DNA of 11,706 bases from Spirochaetota bacterium. Its GTDB lineage: Bacteria; Spirochaetota; Spirochaetia; DSM-27196; PWMO01. Below are positions 1 to 6,545 of this stretch, one piece after another. The stretch spans positions 1-11,706 of the forward strand of contig JAAAOH010000301.1 of assembly GCA_009908925.1 (NCBI GenBank), written 5' to 3'. The notes beneath the pieces are model-generated. The model did not search any database. It was not told where the DNA came from and worked only from the letters and a program-made list of their open reading frames with translations. A program made the translations under genes and the position numbers. The number at the start of each line of letters is the position of its first letter. Position 1 is the stretch's first letter.

Positions 1-139
1 CGCTGCGGTCGGGGCTGCGACTCTCGGTACTGCGCGGAGCGCTCGATTCGCGCCCGCCTGCCTGCTCCGAAGAGCTGCTGCCGGTATTTTCAGTATTTTC
101 AGTTCGTGTTTCTTCGCTTTTCGGTGTTTCTTCAGCCAT
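1..139 (-). CDS. rpsR: 30S ribosomal protein S18, N-terminal part (truncated by left edge)
   Basis: The reading frame starts at ATG 139 behind GGAGG (146-150) and stays open to the left edge, giving 46 residues: MAEETPKSEE, then a stretch rich in Ser, Glu, Thr and Asn. None of the conserved S18 core is reached, so the name rests on position: rpsF-ssb-rpsR is a widely conserved order, and this start lies 14 bp past the ssb stop on the same strand. S18 binds S6 on the platform of the 30S subunit. Ordinary bacterial S18 is about 75 residues and enters its core almost at once, so this protein would carry an acidic, probably disordered extension of at least 46 residues. The alternative is an unrelated small acidic protein inserted in the operon. 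Confidence 0.7.
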   Translation of the reverse strand, partial: MAEETPKSEETRTENTENTGSSSSEQAGGRESSAPRSTESRSPDRS

Positions 140-153
140 ACGAATCCTCCTGT

Positions 154-627
154 CTAGAATGGCACGTCGTCGTCGAAGCTGTCATTGTTTGCCGGTGGGG
201 GACCGAAGTCGGGCTCGTTTCCGCCGCCCGAAGCCTGTCCGGGGCGGCTCTGACCGCCGCTGCCGGGCCCGGCCGCATTCTGGCCGCCGCCCGGGGCGCC
301 TGGTCCGCCGAGGAGCTGAAGGTTGATGGCGTGGACTTTCACCTTGCTGCGGTTCTGTCCGTCCTGCTCCCAGCGGTCCTGCCGAAGCTCACCCTGGACG
401 CCGACCTGTTTTCCCTTGACCATGAAACGCTGGATTGACTCCGCCTGGCGGCCGAAGAGCTCGACGTCGAAGAACATTGCCTCTTCGACCCATTGATCTC
501 CCTGCTTGCGGGAGCGGTTCACGGCTATCGAAAAGTTCATGACCGACGTGCCGCTTGAGAGGTAGCGCAGTTCAGCGTCACGAACAAGATTGCCCACGAG
601 CACAACGTGATTGATGCTGGTAGCCAT
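154..627 (-). CDS. ssb: Single-stranded DNA-binding protein
   Basis: This 157-residue protein binds single-stranded DNA during replication, recombination and repair. Residues 1-105 form the OB fold, opening with INHVVLVGNLVRDAELRY and including the FSIAVNR and FFDVELFGRQAE strands. Residues 106-150 are a Gly/Pro/Asn/Gln-rich flexible linker. The chain ends in DDDVPF, the acidic tip that recruits partner enzymes of SSB. Length and layout are normal for a homotetrameric bacterial SSB. ATG 627 follows AGGAGG at 634-639, which lies in the second copy of a 12-bp tandem repeat. The gene starts 13 bp after the rpsF stop and ends 14 bp before the next start, so it is almost certainly cotranscribed with rpsF and rpsR. 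Confidence 0.97.
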   Translation of the reverse strand: MATSINHVVLVGNLVRDAELRYLSSGTSVMNFSIAVNRSRKQGDQWVEEAMFFDVELFGRQAESIQRFMVKGKQVGVQGELRQDRWEQDGQNRSKVKVHAINLQLLGGPGAPGGGQNAAGPGSGGQSRPGQASGGGNEPDFGPPPANNDSFDDDVPF

Positions 628-651
628 GTCAGTCCTCCTGTCAGTCCTCCT
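628..651. repeat. 12-bp tandem duplication at the rpsF/ssb junction
   Basis: GTCAGTCCTCCT occurs twice head to tail (628-639 and 640-651). On the coding strand each unit reads AGGAGGACTGAC. The unit nearer rpsF encodes its last codons and TGA stop (641-643). The other supplies the ssb Shine-Dalgarno and a second TGA (629-631) in frame with the first. The duplication therefore separates stop and ribosome-binding functions that one copy would have shared. Confidence 0.9.
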
Positions 652-922
652 GGCGTACCAGCAGGAACCGCAGCATATCGACTTTCAGCTTGAGATGATC
701 TTCTGTCTGCTGGACGGATGCGGGATCCATCTCTACCACGAAGAGGTAGTAGTGGCCCTGACTCGTCTTCTTGATGGGATAGGCCAGTGTGCGACGGCCC
801 ATATCGTCTTCTTTGGTGATGGTGGCGCCCAGGTTCTGCAGCTCGGTACGCACGGTGTCCCGGCCGGCATTGAACGCCTCATCCTCGGGGCGGAAGACGC
901 ACACCGCCTCATAGGTTCTCAT
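641..922 (-). CDS. rpsF: 30S ribosomal protein S6
   Basis: This 93-residue protein of the 30S platform pairs with S18. It begins MRTYEAVCVFRPEDEAFNAG and contains the hallmark centre GRRTLAYPIKKTSQGHYYLFVVEM, of which RRTLAYPI and GHYYLF are the recognisable blocks, before ending LRFLLVRQED. The length fits S6 (about 95-130 residues), without the long acidic tail of some species. I chose ATG 922 because it begins the family N-terminus and has AAGGAGG (928-934) at good spacing; the open frame continues upstream to 1093 but without S6 similarity. It is the first gene of the minus-strand operon, with a candidate promoter at 985-1014 and a leader hairpin at 948-970. Confidence 0.96.
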   Translation of the reverse strand: MRTYEAVCVFRPEDEAFNAGRDTVRTELQNLGATITKEDDMGRRTLAYPIKKTSQGHYYLFVVEMDPASVQQTEDHLKLKVDMLRFLLVRQED

Positions 923-947
923 TAGGTCCTCCTTGTGGACTCGATCG

Positions 948-970
948 ACCATCGGACAGTTTCCGATGGT
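948..970 (-). promoter_or_regulatory. Hairpin in the rpsF leader, candidate S6:S18 autoregulatory element
   Basis: The minus-strand leader of rpsF contains ACCATCGG, a 7-nt loop, and CCGATGGT: a perfect 8-bp stem about 25 nt before the start codon. A second weak stem (GTCC with GGAC around ACAAGGA) could cover part of the Shine-Dalgarno. Many bacteria control rpsF operons through an S6:S18 complex binding the rpsF leader, and CCG is a key element of that site. The hairpin is seen directly; its identity as that site is inferred from position and has not been matched to a covariance model. Confidence 0.45.
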
Positions 971-984
971 AAAGAGGTTTACGC

Positions 985-1014
985 AAGCTACTATGTGCAC
1001 GCAGGCCGTGTCAA
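985..1014 (-). promoter_or_regulatory. Candidate sigma-70-type promoter of the rpsF operon
   Basis: The minus strand has a perfect TTGACA (1014-1009), then an 18-bp spacer, then TAGCTT (990-985). The -10 is weak. Transcription from here would start near 978 and produce a leader of about 55 nt holding the hairpin at 948-970. TAGTAG, with a 15-bp spacer, is an alternative -10. Confidence 0.4.
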
Positions 1015-1033
1015 GTACGCATGCTCGGGGGTC

Positions 1034-1039
1034 GATAAT
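1034..1039 (+). promoter_or_regulatory. Candidate -10 element just before the gene at 1049
   Basis: GATAAT lies 9 bp before ATG 1049. No convincing -35 lies at the right spacing. A start of transcription about 7 nt downstream would fall within 3 nt of the ATG, giving an essentially leaderless mRNA. This agrees with the lack of a usable Shine-Dalgarno there. Confidence 0.3.
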
Positions 1040-1048
1040 GGTACAGGA

Positions 1049-1516
1049 ATGACCTCTCGAGTCAACTACGACGACAACATATTCTTCGTCCACGCAATGG
1101 TGAAGTCCCTGCGCTCCGGGCTCATACTCGACGTGGATCCCGAGCTCTTCAAGGACAAGGTGCTCGAGGATATCTTCTTCGTGGACTCCACGCTCATGAA
1201 GATCCTCTCCCAGTTGCGGGACAATCCGAACCTGATCCGGCGCGCCGAGTACCTCAAGGCACTGCTACGCGTGGAAAACGCCTTCCTCGACTTCCTCGGC
1301 GACATTCTCGCCGCCGAGCGCCCCCTCGCCGAAAGCCTCACGCCCTTTTCCCACAAAGTCCGTGCTTGCCGATCTTCCCACCAGACCACCCACACCGAGC
1401 TTCAGAGCATGCTGCACCGTCCCGAAGACCACGCGCCGGAGGAGGACGTGGTATCCCAGGAGGAACTCGGATTCCTGCTGCAGGAGGACGAAGACAGCGA
1501 TGAATCCGACGGCTGA
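1049..1516 (+). CDS. Conserved-looking acidic protein of unknown function
   Basis: I cannot assign a function. From ATG 1049 the product is 155 residues, begins MTSRVNYDDNIFFVH, and is soluble and mostly helical. Its central part (residues about 17-90) is rich in charged and leucine residues, with short blocks such as LILDVDPELF, LEDIFFVDS and EYLKALLRVE. The C-terminus is strongly acidic (EEDVVSQEEL, then DEDSDESDG). There is no signal peptide, membrane segment or enzyme motif. It is divergent from rpsF; I recall an unknown gene in the same place in Treponema pallidum, which suggests a spirochaete lineage protein. The frame stays open upstream to 935, but that start would lie in the rpsF leader. 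Neither 935, GTG 995 nor ATG 1049 has a Shine-Dalgarno at proper spacing. I prefer 1049 because a -10-like element precedes it. Confidence 0.75.
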   Translation: MTSRVNYDDNIFFVHAMVKSLRSGLILDVDPELFKDKVLEDIFFVDSTLMKILSQLRDNPNLIRRAEYLKALLRVENAFLDFLGDILAAERPLAESLTPFSHKVRACRSSHQTTHTELQSMLHRPEDHAPEEDVVSQEELGFLLQEDEDSDESDG

Positions 1517-1552
1517 GCTCGGTAACCGGTAGAACTCAAGCGCGTTCCACGC

Positions 1553-1558
1553 TATTCT
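1553..1558 (+). promoter_or_regulatory. Candidate -10 element just before pyk
   Basis: TATTCT lies 8 bp before the pyk ATG in the 50-bp gap after the preceding gene. TAGAAC (1530-1535), 17 bp upstream, is only a poor -35. There is no Shine-Dalgarno before pyk, so a leaderless transcript starting at or beside the ATG is possible. Readthrough from the gene at 1049 is the alternative. Confidence 0.25.
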
Positions 1559-1566
1559 TCACGTGT

Positions 1567-3333
1567 ATGGACAGACTGCGCAAGACAACGATCATATGTA
1601 CGCTGGGGCCGGCCGTCGACGACCTCGACAGCATGAAAGAGCTTCTCCGCGGTGGTATGAACATCGCCCGGTTCAACTTCTCCCACGGTGACCACGCGGA
1701 GCAGGCGAACCGGCTCGAGATGATTCGACGGGCAAGCGCAGAAACCGGCATACCGGTCGGCATGCTCCTCGACACGAAAGGCCCCGAGATCCGCACCGGC
1801 GTCATGGCCGATGATGCGAAGGTCGAGCTCGAGGCCGATGACCGCATCACCATCACCACCGACGAGGTGGAGGGTACCGCCGACCGAATCAGCATCACCT
1901 ACAAGCAGCTTCCCGGCGAAGTCGGGCCCGGCAAGCATATCTTCGTCGCCGACGGCCTCATCGATCTCGAGGTGGTCTCCGTCGAGGGCTCCGACGTGCA
2001 CTGCGTCGTTCGAAGCGGCGGTACGCTCGGAAGCCGAAAGAACGTCAACATTCCAGGCGTACGTGTCTCTCTGCCGGCGATCACCGAGAAGGACAAGCGG
2101 GATATCGCATTCGCCATCGATCACGGGATGGATTTCATCGCCGCCTCCTTCGTGCGGAAGCCCTCCGACGTTACCGAGATTCAGCGTATCCTGCAGGAGA
2201 GCGAGTGCAACATCCATGTCATCGCCAAGATCGAGGATCATGAAGGCCTCGAGAACATAGAAGAGATCGTTCGCGTCTCCCAGGGTATCATGGTGGCGCG
2301 CGGCGATCTCGGCGTGCAGTTGAGCGTCGAGCAGATTCCCCTCGCGCAGAAGCGCATAATCTCGGCGTGCAACCGCCAGAACAAGCCGGTCATTACCGCC
2401 ACGCAGATGCTCGACTCCATGATTCACAACGCCGACCCAACGCGGGCGGAGCTCACCGACGTGGCAAATGCGATTTTCGACGGTACCGATGCCGTCATGC
2501 TCTCCGGGGAGACTGCGAGCGGCGCCTACCCGACACGTGCGACCGAGACTCTGCACCGCATCGCGATGGCGGTAGAAGAATCGCCGGAGTACCTCAGCCG
2601 CTGCGAGAAGTACTTCTCCTTTCACCAGAGCTCCTCGGACATCGGGCACGCCATCGCCAAAGCGGCTTACCTCGTGGCACGCGACATCGAGGCGAGCGCA
2701 ATCGTCGCACCAACGATCCGCGGAAACACGCCCCGGCTTCTCAGCAAGTTTCGCCCGCGCGCGAATATCATTGCAGTGACGACCTCCGAGACCGCATTCC
2801 GGCAGCTGTTGCTGCCCTGGGGCATTTTCCCCATCCTATCCGAGCACGTGACCGACTCCGAGCTCATGATACAGAAGGCGCTACAGCGTTCATTGCACCG
2901 GGGCTATGTCGAGCGCCTCGACAAGGTGGTCACCGCCGCCGGCATCCCCGTCAACTCCCCCTTCCCCATGAATACCATCAAAGTGCACTTCCTCGGGAAC
3001 ATCCTCAACCGCGGCCACCGGGCGGTCGGGCACACGTGCTCCGGCCGGATCGTGAAGGCCACGACGGCCGAGGAGGCCGAGACTGCGATCAAGGGCACGG
3101 GGGATGAGATTCTCCTCACACCCACGCTGGAGCCCGAGCACCGACCCCTCCTCTCTTCGGTGATCGGCGTGATAGTCGAGGGGGAGACCTACATCTCGCC
3201 CGACGAGGCACAACAGGCAAATCCGGAGCTCGTACTCATCGCCGAGGTTCCGGACGCGGTTTCCCAGTTCGAAGACAGCCAGATCATAAGCCTCGATGGT
3301 GGTGAGAAGATCATTTACGAGGGGCTACTTTAG
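1567..3333 (+). CDS. pyk: Pyruvate kinase with C-terminal PEP-utiliser-like domain
   Basis: This enzyme converts phosphoenolpyruvate and ADP to pyruvate and ATP, the last step of glycolysis. The 588-residue chain has the full TIM-barrel/B-domain layout. Visible motifs are IICTLGP (9-15), GMNIARFNFSHG, DTKGPEIRTG (69-78), IAKIEDHEG with catalytic Lys221 and metal ligand Glu223, MVARGDLG with Asp247, ATQMLDSM with Thr279, and VMLSGETASGAYP. The DTKGPE block has Thr-Lys-Glu at the three positions that mark K+-dependent pyruvate kinases (Thr113, Lys114, Glu117 in muscle enzyme numbering), so K+ dependence is predicted. Residues about 476-588 add a domain like the extra C-terminal domain of Bacillus-type enzymes. 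In it the usual GGLTSHAA histidine motif is missing; VEGETYISPDEA stands there instead, so no phosphotransfer is expected. ATG 1567 gives the family N-terminus but has no Shine-Dalgarno. Confidence 0.97.
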   Translation: MDRLRKTTIICTLGPAVDDLDSMKELLRGGMNIARFNFSHGDHAEQANRLEMIRRASAETGIPVGMLLDTKGPEIRTGVMADDAKVELEADDRITITTDEVEGTADRISITYKQLPGEVGPGKHIFVADGLIDLEVVSVEGSDVHCVVRSGGTLGSRKNVNIPGVRVSLPAITEKDKRDIAFAIDHGMDFIAASFVRKPSDVTEIQRILQESECNIHVIAKIEDHEGLENIEEIVRVSQGIMVARGDLGVQLSVEQIPLAQKRIISACNRQNKPVITATQMLDSMIHNADPTRAELTDVANAIFDGTDAVMLSGETASGAYPTRATETLHRIAMAVEESPEYLSRCEKYFSFHQSSSDIGHAIAKAAYLVARDIEASAIVAPTIRGNTPRLLSKFRPRANIIAVTTSETAFRQLLLPWGIFPILSEHVTDSELMIQKALQRSLHRGYVERLDKVVTAAGIPVNSPFPMNTIKVHFLGNILNRGHRAVGHTCSGRIVKATTAEEAETAIKGTGDEILLTPTLEPEHRPLLSSVIGVIVEGETYISPDEAQQANPELVLIAEVPDAVSQFEDSQIISLDGGEKIIYEGLL

Positions 3334-3351
3334 GATCAGCTTTAGGATCAG
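3328..3351. repeat. 12-bp tandem duplication over the pyk stop codon
   Basis: CTTTAGGATCAG occurs twice head to tail (3328-3339 and 3340-3351). The first copy contains the pyk TAG (3331-3333) and the second repeats TAG in the same frame (3343-3345). The repeat ends 19 bp before the start of the next gene. Confidence 0.9.
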
Positions 3352-3370
3352 CACGACACGGAGCCGACAG

Positions 3371-4924
3371 ATGACCGAACATTCCACCGTCTCATATCAC
3401 GGGAAAGTCGAGGAGCTCTCACTTCTCTTCGAGATAAGCCAGCTTCTCGACCAGAGCATGGAGCTCGACCGCATCATATACCCGGTCCTGCAGACCCTCG
3501 CAGACCGTCTCGGTATGCGCCATGCAGCCATCACCCTGCTCGATCGCAAAACAGGCGAGCTCTCCATCGAATCGGCCTACGGCTACTCCTCCAGTGAGCA
3601 GGCCCGGGGGCGCTATCAGCTCGGCGAGGGAATCACCGGGAAAGTGGTGCAGACCGGACAGCCGCGCGTCATTCCCCGCATCAACGAGGACCCGCTGTTT
3701 CTCAATCGCACGGGCGTGCGCAAGGACACCGACGATCTGTCCTTCATCTGCGTGCCGATCAAGCTCGGGAACGAGACCATAGGTGCGCTGAGCGTGGACT
3801 GTGAGCCCGCGGAGGAGAGCGAGCTCGAGAGCTCCACCCGGCTTCTGTCGATCGTCACGTCGCTCATCTCCCAGGCCGTGAAACTGCGACAGAACATCCT
3901 CGAGGAAAAGCGGCAGCTCGTCGAGGAAAACACGCGCCTTCAGAACGAGCTGCGCGCGCGCTTCCGCCCGCAAAACATCATCGGCAACTCCCAGGCAATG
4001 CAGGAAGTTTTCGATATGATCGCGCAGGTGGCGCGAAGCGAGGCGACCGTGCTCATCCGCGGGGAGAGCGGCACCGGCAAGGAGCTCGTCGCTCACGCCA
4101 TCCACTATAACTCGGACCGCGCCGACAAGCCCTTCATCAAGGTGCACTGCGCGGCACTGCCGGAAACAGTGATAGAGAGCGAGCTCTTCGGCCACGAGAA
4201 GGGTTCATTCACCGGTGCAATCAGCACGCGCAAGGGGCGCTTCGAGCTTGCTCACGGCGGCACCATCTTTCTCGATGAGATCGGAGACCTCGCGCCGCTG
4301 ACACAGGTCAAGCTGCTGCGGGTGCTGCAGGAGCGGCAGTTCGAGCGCGTCGGCGGAAACGAGACCCTGCGCACCAATGTTCGCATCATTACCGCAACCA
4401 ACCGCAATCTCGAGGAGGCGATGGAGCAGAACGAGTTCCGCGAGGACCTCTACTATCGCCTCAACGTGTTTCCCATTCACATGCCGCCGCTGCGGGACCG
4501 GAAGAGCGACATTCTGCTGCTGGCGGACCACTTCGTGGAAAAGTACGCGGAGAAGAACCACAAGCACATCCAGCGCATCTCCACGCCGGCCATCGACCTG
4601 CTGTCGAGCTACCACTGGCCCGGTAACGTACGGGAGCTGGAAAACGTCATCGAGCGGGCGGCGGTGCTAAGCATCGACGGGGTCATCCACAGCCACCACC
4701 TGCCGCCGACGCTGCAGTCCGCCGAGTCAACCGGCACCGTGGTCTCGGGTTCCCTGCAGGCGCAACTCGATAACCTCGAGCGTGAGCTCGTCATAGATGC
4801 GCTGAAGTCTACCAAGGGCAATATGACAAAGGCGGCGCAGCTTCTGCAGATAACCGAGCGGATCATGGGCTTGCGGGTGCAGAAGCACGGCATCGATCCG
4901 CGAAAGTATCGTACGCGCTCGTAG
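3371..4924 (+). CDS. NifA-like sigma-54-dependent transcriptional activator (GAF, AAA+, Fis-type HTH)
   Basis: This 517-residue enhancer-binding protein would remodel sigma-54 RNA polymerase by ATP hydrolysis. Residues about 15-180 are a GAF domain closely resembling that of NifA (RYQLGEGITGKVV, SFICVPIKLG). A coiled-coil linker follows (about 180-205). The AAA+ domain spans about 207-435: Walker A GESGTGKE with Lys237, the sigma-54-contact loop GSFTGA (278-283, a variant of GAFTGA), Walker B FLDE with Asp302-Glu303, and WPGNVRELENVIERA. A Fis-like helix-turn-helix ends the protein (about 480-510, NMTKAAQLLQITERIMGLR). It lacks the interdomain cysteine cluster of oxygen-sensing NifA types. 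ATG 3371 has CGGAG at 3359-3363; the open frame back to 3296 overlaps pyk. It lies directly before a consensus sigma-54 promoter serving amtB-glnK, its most likely target, and no nif gene is in view. The GAF ligand is unknown; 2-oxoglutarate is a guess from NifA of Azotobacter. Confidence 0.93.
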   Translation: MTEHSTVSYHGKVEELSLLFEISQLLDQSMELDRIIYPVLQTLADRLGMRHAAITLLDRKTGELSIESAYGYSSSEQARGRYQLGEGITGKVVQTGQPRVIPRINEDPLFLNRTGVRKDTDDLSFICVPIKLGNETIGALSVDCEPAEESELESSTRLLSIVTSLISQAVKLRQNILEEKRQLVEENTRLQNELRARFRPQNIIGNSQAMQEVFDMIAQVARSEATVLIRGESGTGKELVAHAIHYNSDRADKPFIKVHCAALPETVIESELFGHEKGSFTGAISTRKGRFELAHGGTIFLDEIGDLAPLTQVKLLRVLQERQFERVGGNETLRTNVRIITATNRNLEEAMEQNEFREDLYYRLNVFPIHMPPLRDRKSDILLLADHFVEKYAEKNHKHIQRISTPAIDLLSSYHWPGNVRELENVIERAAVLSIDGVIHSHHLPPTLQSAESTGTVVSGSLQAQLDNLERELVIDALKSTKGNMTKAAQLLQITERIMGLRVQKHGIDPRKYRTRS

Positions 4925-4940
4925 GACCGTTTTCTCTATC

Positions 4941-4984
4941 CTACATTTTTGTATCCTCAACCCCTCATTTCTACACATATGTAG
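4941..4984. promoter_or_regulatory. Two TACA-N4-TGTA dyads, candidate enhancer sites for the NifA-like activator
   Basis: CTACA-TTTT-TGTAT (4941-4954) and CTACA-CATA-TGTAG (4971-4984) share the dyad TACA-N4-TGTA, with centres exactly 30 bp apart, about three helical turns. They lie roughly 145 and 175 bp upstream of the predicted sigma-54 start site, the usual distance for enhancer sites. The gene for a suitable activator ends 16 bp before the first one. The sequence differs from the NifA site TGT-N10-ACA and from the NtrC site. Caution: GTAGGA (4921-4926) and TCCTAC (4939-4944) could form a weak hairpin followed by ATTTTT, so part of this may be the terminator of the activator gene. Confidence 0.5.
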
Positions 4985-5097
4985 GCTTTGCGGGCCCTCG
5001 CGCGCTGCCGGCGCGACGGTGTCCGTGCAGAAACCATCCGAATAAAGTTTGCCCCCGGCGTGAGTTATTGCGTCGTGCAACCCCGTACCGCGAAGGT

Positions 5098-5113
5098 TGG
5101 CACTGGAATTGCA
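5098..5113 (+). promoter_or_regulatory. Sigma-54 (RpoN) promoter of amtB-glnK
   Basis: TGGCAC-N5-TTGCA matches the -24/-12 consensus at every conserved position: GG at 5099-5100 and GC at 5111-5112 with the obligatory 10-bp gap. Transcription should start near 5124, leaving a leader of about 30 nt with AAGGAGG before amtB. Nearly all genes with such promoters need an enhancer-binding activator, and one is encoded immediately upstream. The remaining sequence between 4985 and 5097 is GC-rich and shows nothing else I can name. Confidence 0.88.
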
Positions 5114-5153
5114 GAAGAAACCGCAACAGGTAACTTCAAGGAGGGTATGCTTG

Positions 5154-6530
5154 ATGAAAGCACGATTGTTCACCCTGTTCATTATCGTCGGGTTGCTTCT
5201 GGGCGGTGGCACGGCCGTAGCTCAGGAGCAGTCCACAGAAGAGGTGCTTGCGCTGTATTCTCAGGCCTTCGACATGATCTGGCTGATCCTCGCGGCCGCT
5301 CTCGTATTCTTCATGCAGGCGGGCTTCGCGATGGTCGAAACGGGTCTCACCCGTGCCAAGAATGCCGGCAACATCATCATGAAGAATCTGATGGACTTCT
5401 CCGCCGGTGCCGTCGCCTACTGGGCCGTCGGCTGGGCCCTCATGTACGGTGCCCCGAGTCTCGGAGGATTCATCGGGAGCAACGGCTTCTTCCTGTCCTA
5501 CACGCAGGAAACGATGAGCGCGTACGGTGTGAGCGACATGTCGGCGATTTTCCGCGACTGGATGTTCCAGGTCGTATTCGCCGCCACCGCAGCCACCATC
5601 GTCTCCGGTGCCATGGCGGAGCGGACGAGGTTCGTCGGATATCTGATCTACAGCGTCTTCATCTCCGGTCTCATCTACCCGATCTCGGGCCACTGGGTCT
5701 GGGGTGGCGGATGGCTCGCCCAGCTCGGCTTCCACGACTTCGCCGGAAGCACGGTTGTGCACTCGGTCGGCGCGTGGGCGGCCCTCGTCGGATCGGCGGT
5801 TCTCGGCGCGCGACGCGGCAAGTACGTGCGGGTAAACGGGCAGGTCACCGTGAGGGCCATCCCGGGCCACAACATGCCGCTTGCCGCACTCGGCGTGTTC
5901 ATCCTCTGGTTCGGGTGGTACGGTTTCAACGCCGGCAGCACGCTCTCCGGTACCGATCTGTCGATCGCCCACGTGGCCACTACGACCACGCTGGCAGCCT
6001 CGACCGGCGCGATCGGCGCGATGATCACCTCCTGGATGTGGTTCGGCAAGCCCGACCCGTCCGTGTCCCTCAACGGGGCGCTGGCAGGCCTTGTGGGAAT
6101 AACGGCCGGAACCTGGGTCGTGAGTCCCGTTGGCGCTGTCATCATCGGCTTCCTCGCAGGTATCATCGTAGTGCTCTCGGTCGAGTTTCTCGACAAGGTG
6201 CTGCATATCGACGATCCTGTGGGTGCGGTGTCGGTTCACGGTACGGCGGGTGCGTGGGGTACCATTGCTGTCGGGCTGTTTGCGGACGGCGTAAACGACC
6301 CCGGCATCGTGGGCCTGTTCTACGGCGGTGGCGCGGCTCAGCTCGGCGTGCAGGTTATCGGCGTGCTGGCGGTTTTCGCCTACGTGGTAGTTGCTGCGCT
6401 CATTCTGTTCGGCATACTGAAGGCGCTTGGCCTGCTCCGCGTATCGGAGAAGGAAGAGCTGCAGGGCCTGGACATCGGCGAGCACGGCGTGGAGTCCTAC
6501 AGCGGATTCCAGATCTTCACTTCGATGTAA
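5154..6530 (+). CDS. amtB: Ammonium transporter (Amt family)
   Basis: This 458-residue inner-membrane channel conducts ammonia/ammonium. It starts with a signal peptide (MKARLFTLFIIVGLLLGGG, cleavage probably after TAVA), followed by about eleven membrane helices. Family features are the GFAMVETGLTRAKNAGNI block, GAMAERTRF, the pore histidines His203 (VVHSVGAW) and His362 (VSVHGTAGAWG), WFGWYGFNAGS with the pore phenylalanine, and the C-terminal tail GLDIGEHGVESY that couples the trimer to GlnK. ATG 5154 is preceded by AAGGAGGG (5138-5145) and gives a clean signal peptide. The following PII gene starts 16 bp after its stop, the classic amtB-glnK pair. Expression is probably nitrogen-controlled through the sigma-54 promoter at 5098-5113. 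Confidence 0.97.
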   Translation: MKARLFTLFIIVGLLLGGGTAVAQEQSTEEVLALYSQAFDMIWLILAAALVFFMQAGFAMVETGLTRAKNAGNIIMKNLMDFSAGAVAYWAVGWALMYGAPSLGGFIGSNGFFLSYTQETMSAYGVSDMSAIFRDWMFQVVFAATAATIVSGAMAERTRFVGYLIYSVFISGLIYPISGHWVWGGGWLAQLGFHDFAGSTVVHSVGAWAALVGSAVLGARRGKYVRVNGQVTVRAIPGHNMPLAALGVFILWFGWYGFNAGSTLSGTDLSIAHVATTTTLAASTGAIGAMITSWMWFGKPDPSVSLNGALAGLVGITAGTWVVSPVGAVIIGFLAGIIVVLSVEFLDKVLHIDDPVGAVSVHGTAGAWGTIAVGLFADGVNDPGIVGLFYGGGAAQLGVQVIGVLAVFAYVVVAALILFGILKALGLLRVSEKEELQGLDIGEHGVESYSGFQIFTSM

Positions 6531-6545
6531 AGGAGGTCGAGCAGC

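Noticed and set aside
611..925. Plus-strand 104-codon frame opposite rpsF
   Set aside because: S6 and its Shine-Dalgarno are clear on the minus strand; this frame has no supporting signal.
3296..3370. Upstream extension of the sigma-54 activator to ATG 3296
   Set aside because: It would overlap the pyk 3' end and add an Arg/Ser-rich segment foreign to the family; ATG 3371 has a proper Shine-Dalgarno.
3371..4924. Calling the activator NifA outright, with nearby nitrogen fixation genes
   Set aside because: The GAF and AAA+ parts are NifA-like, but no nif gene or TGT-N10-ACA site is in the window; the local target is amtB-glnK.
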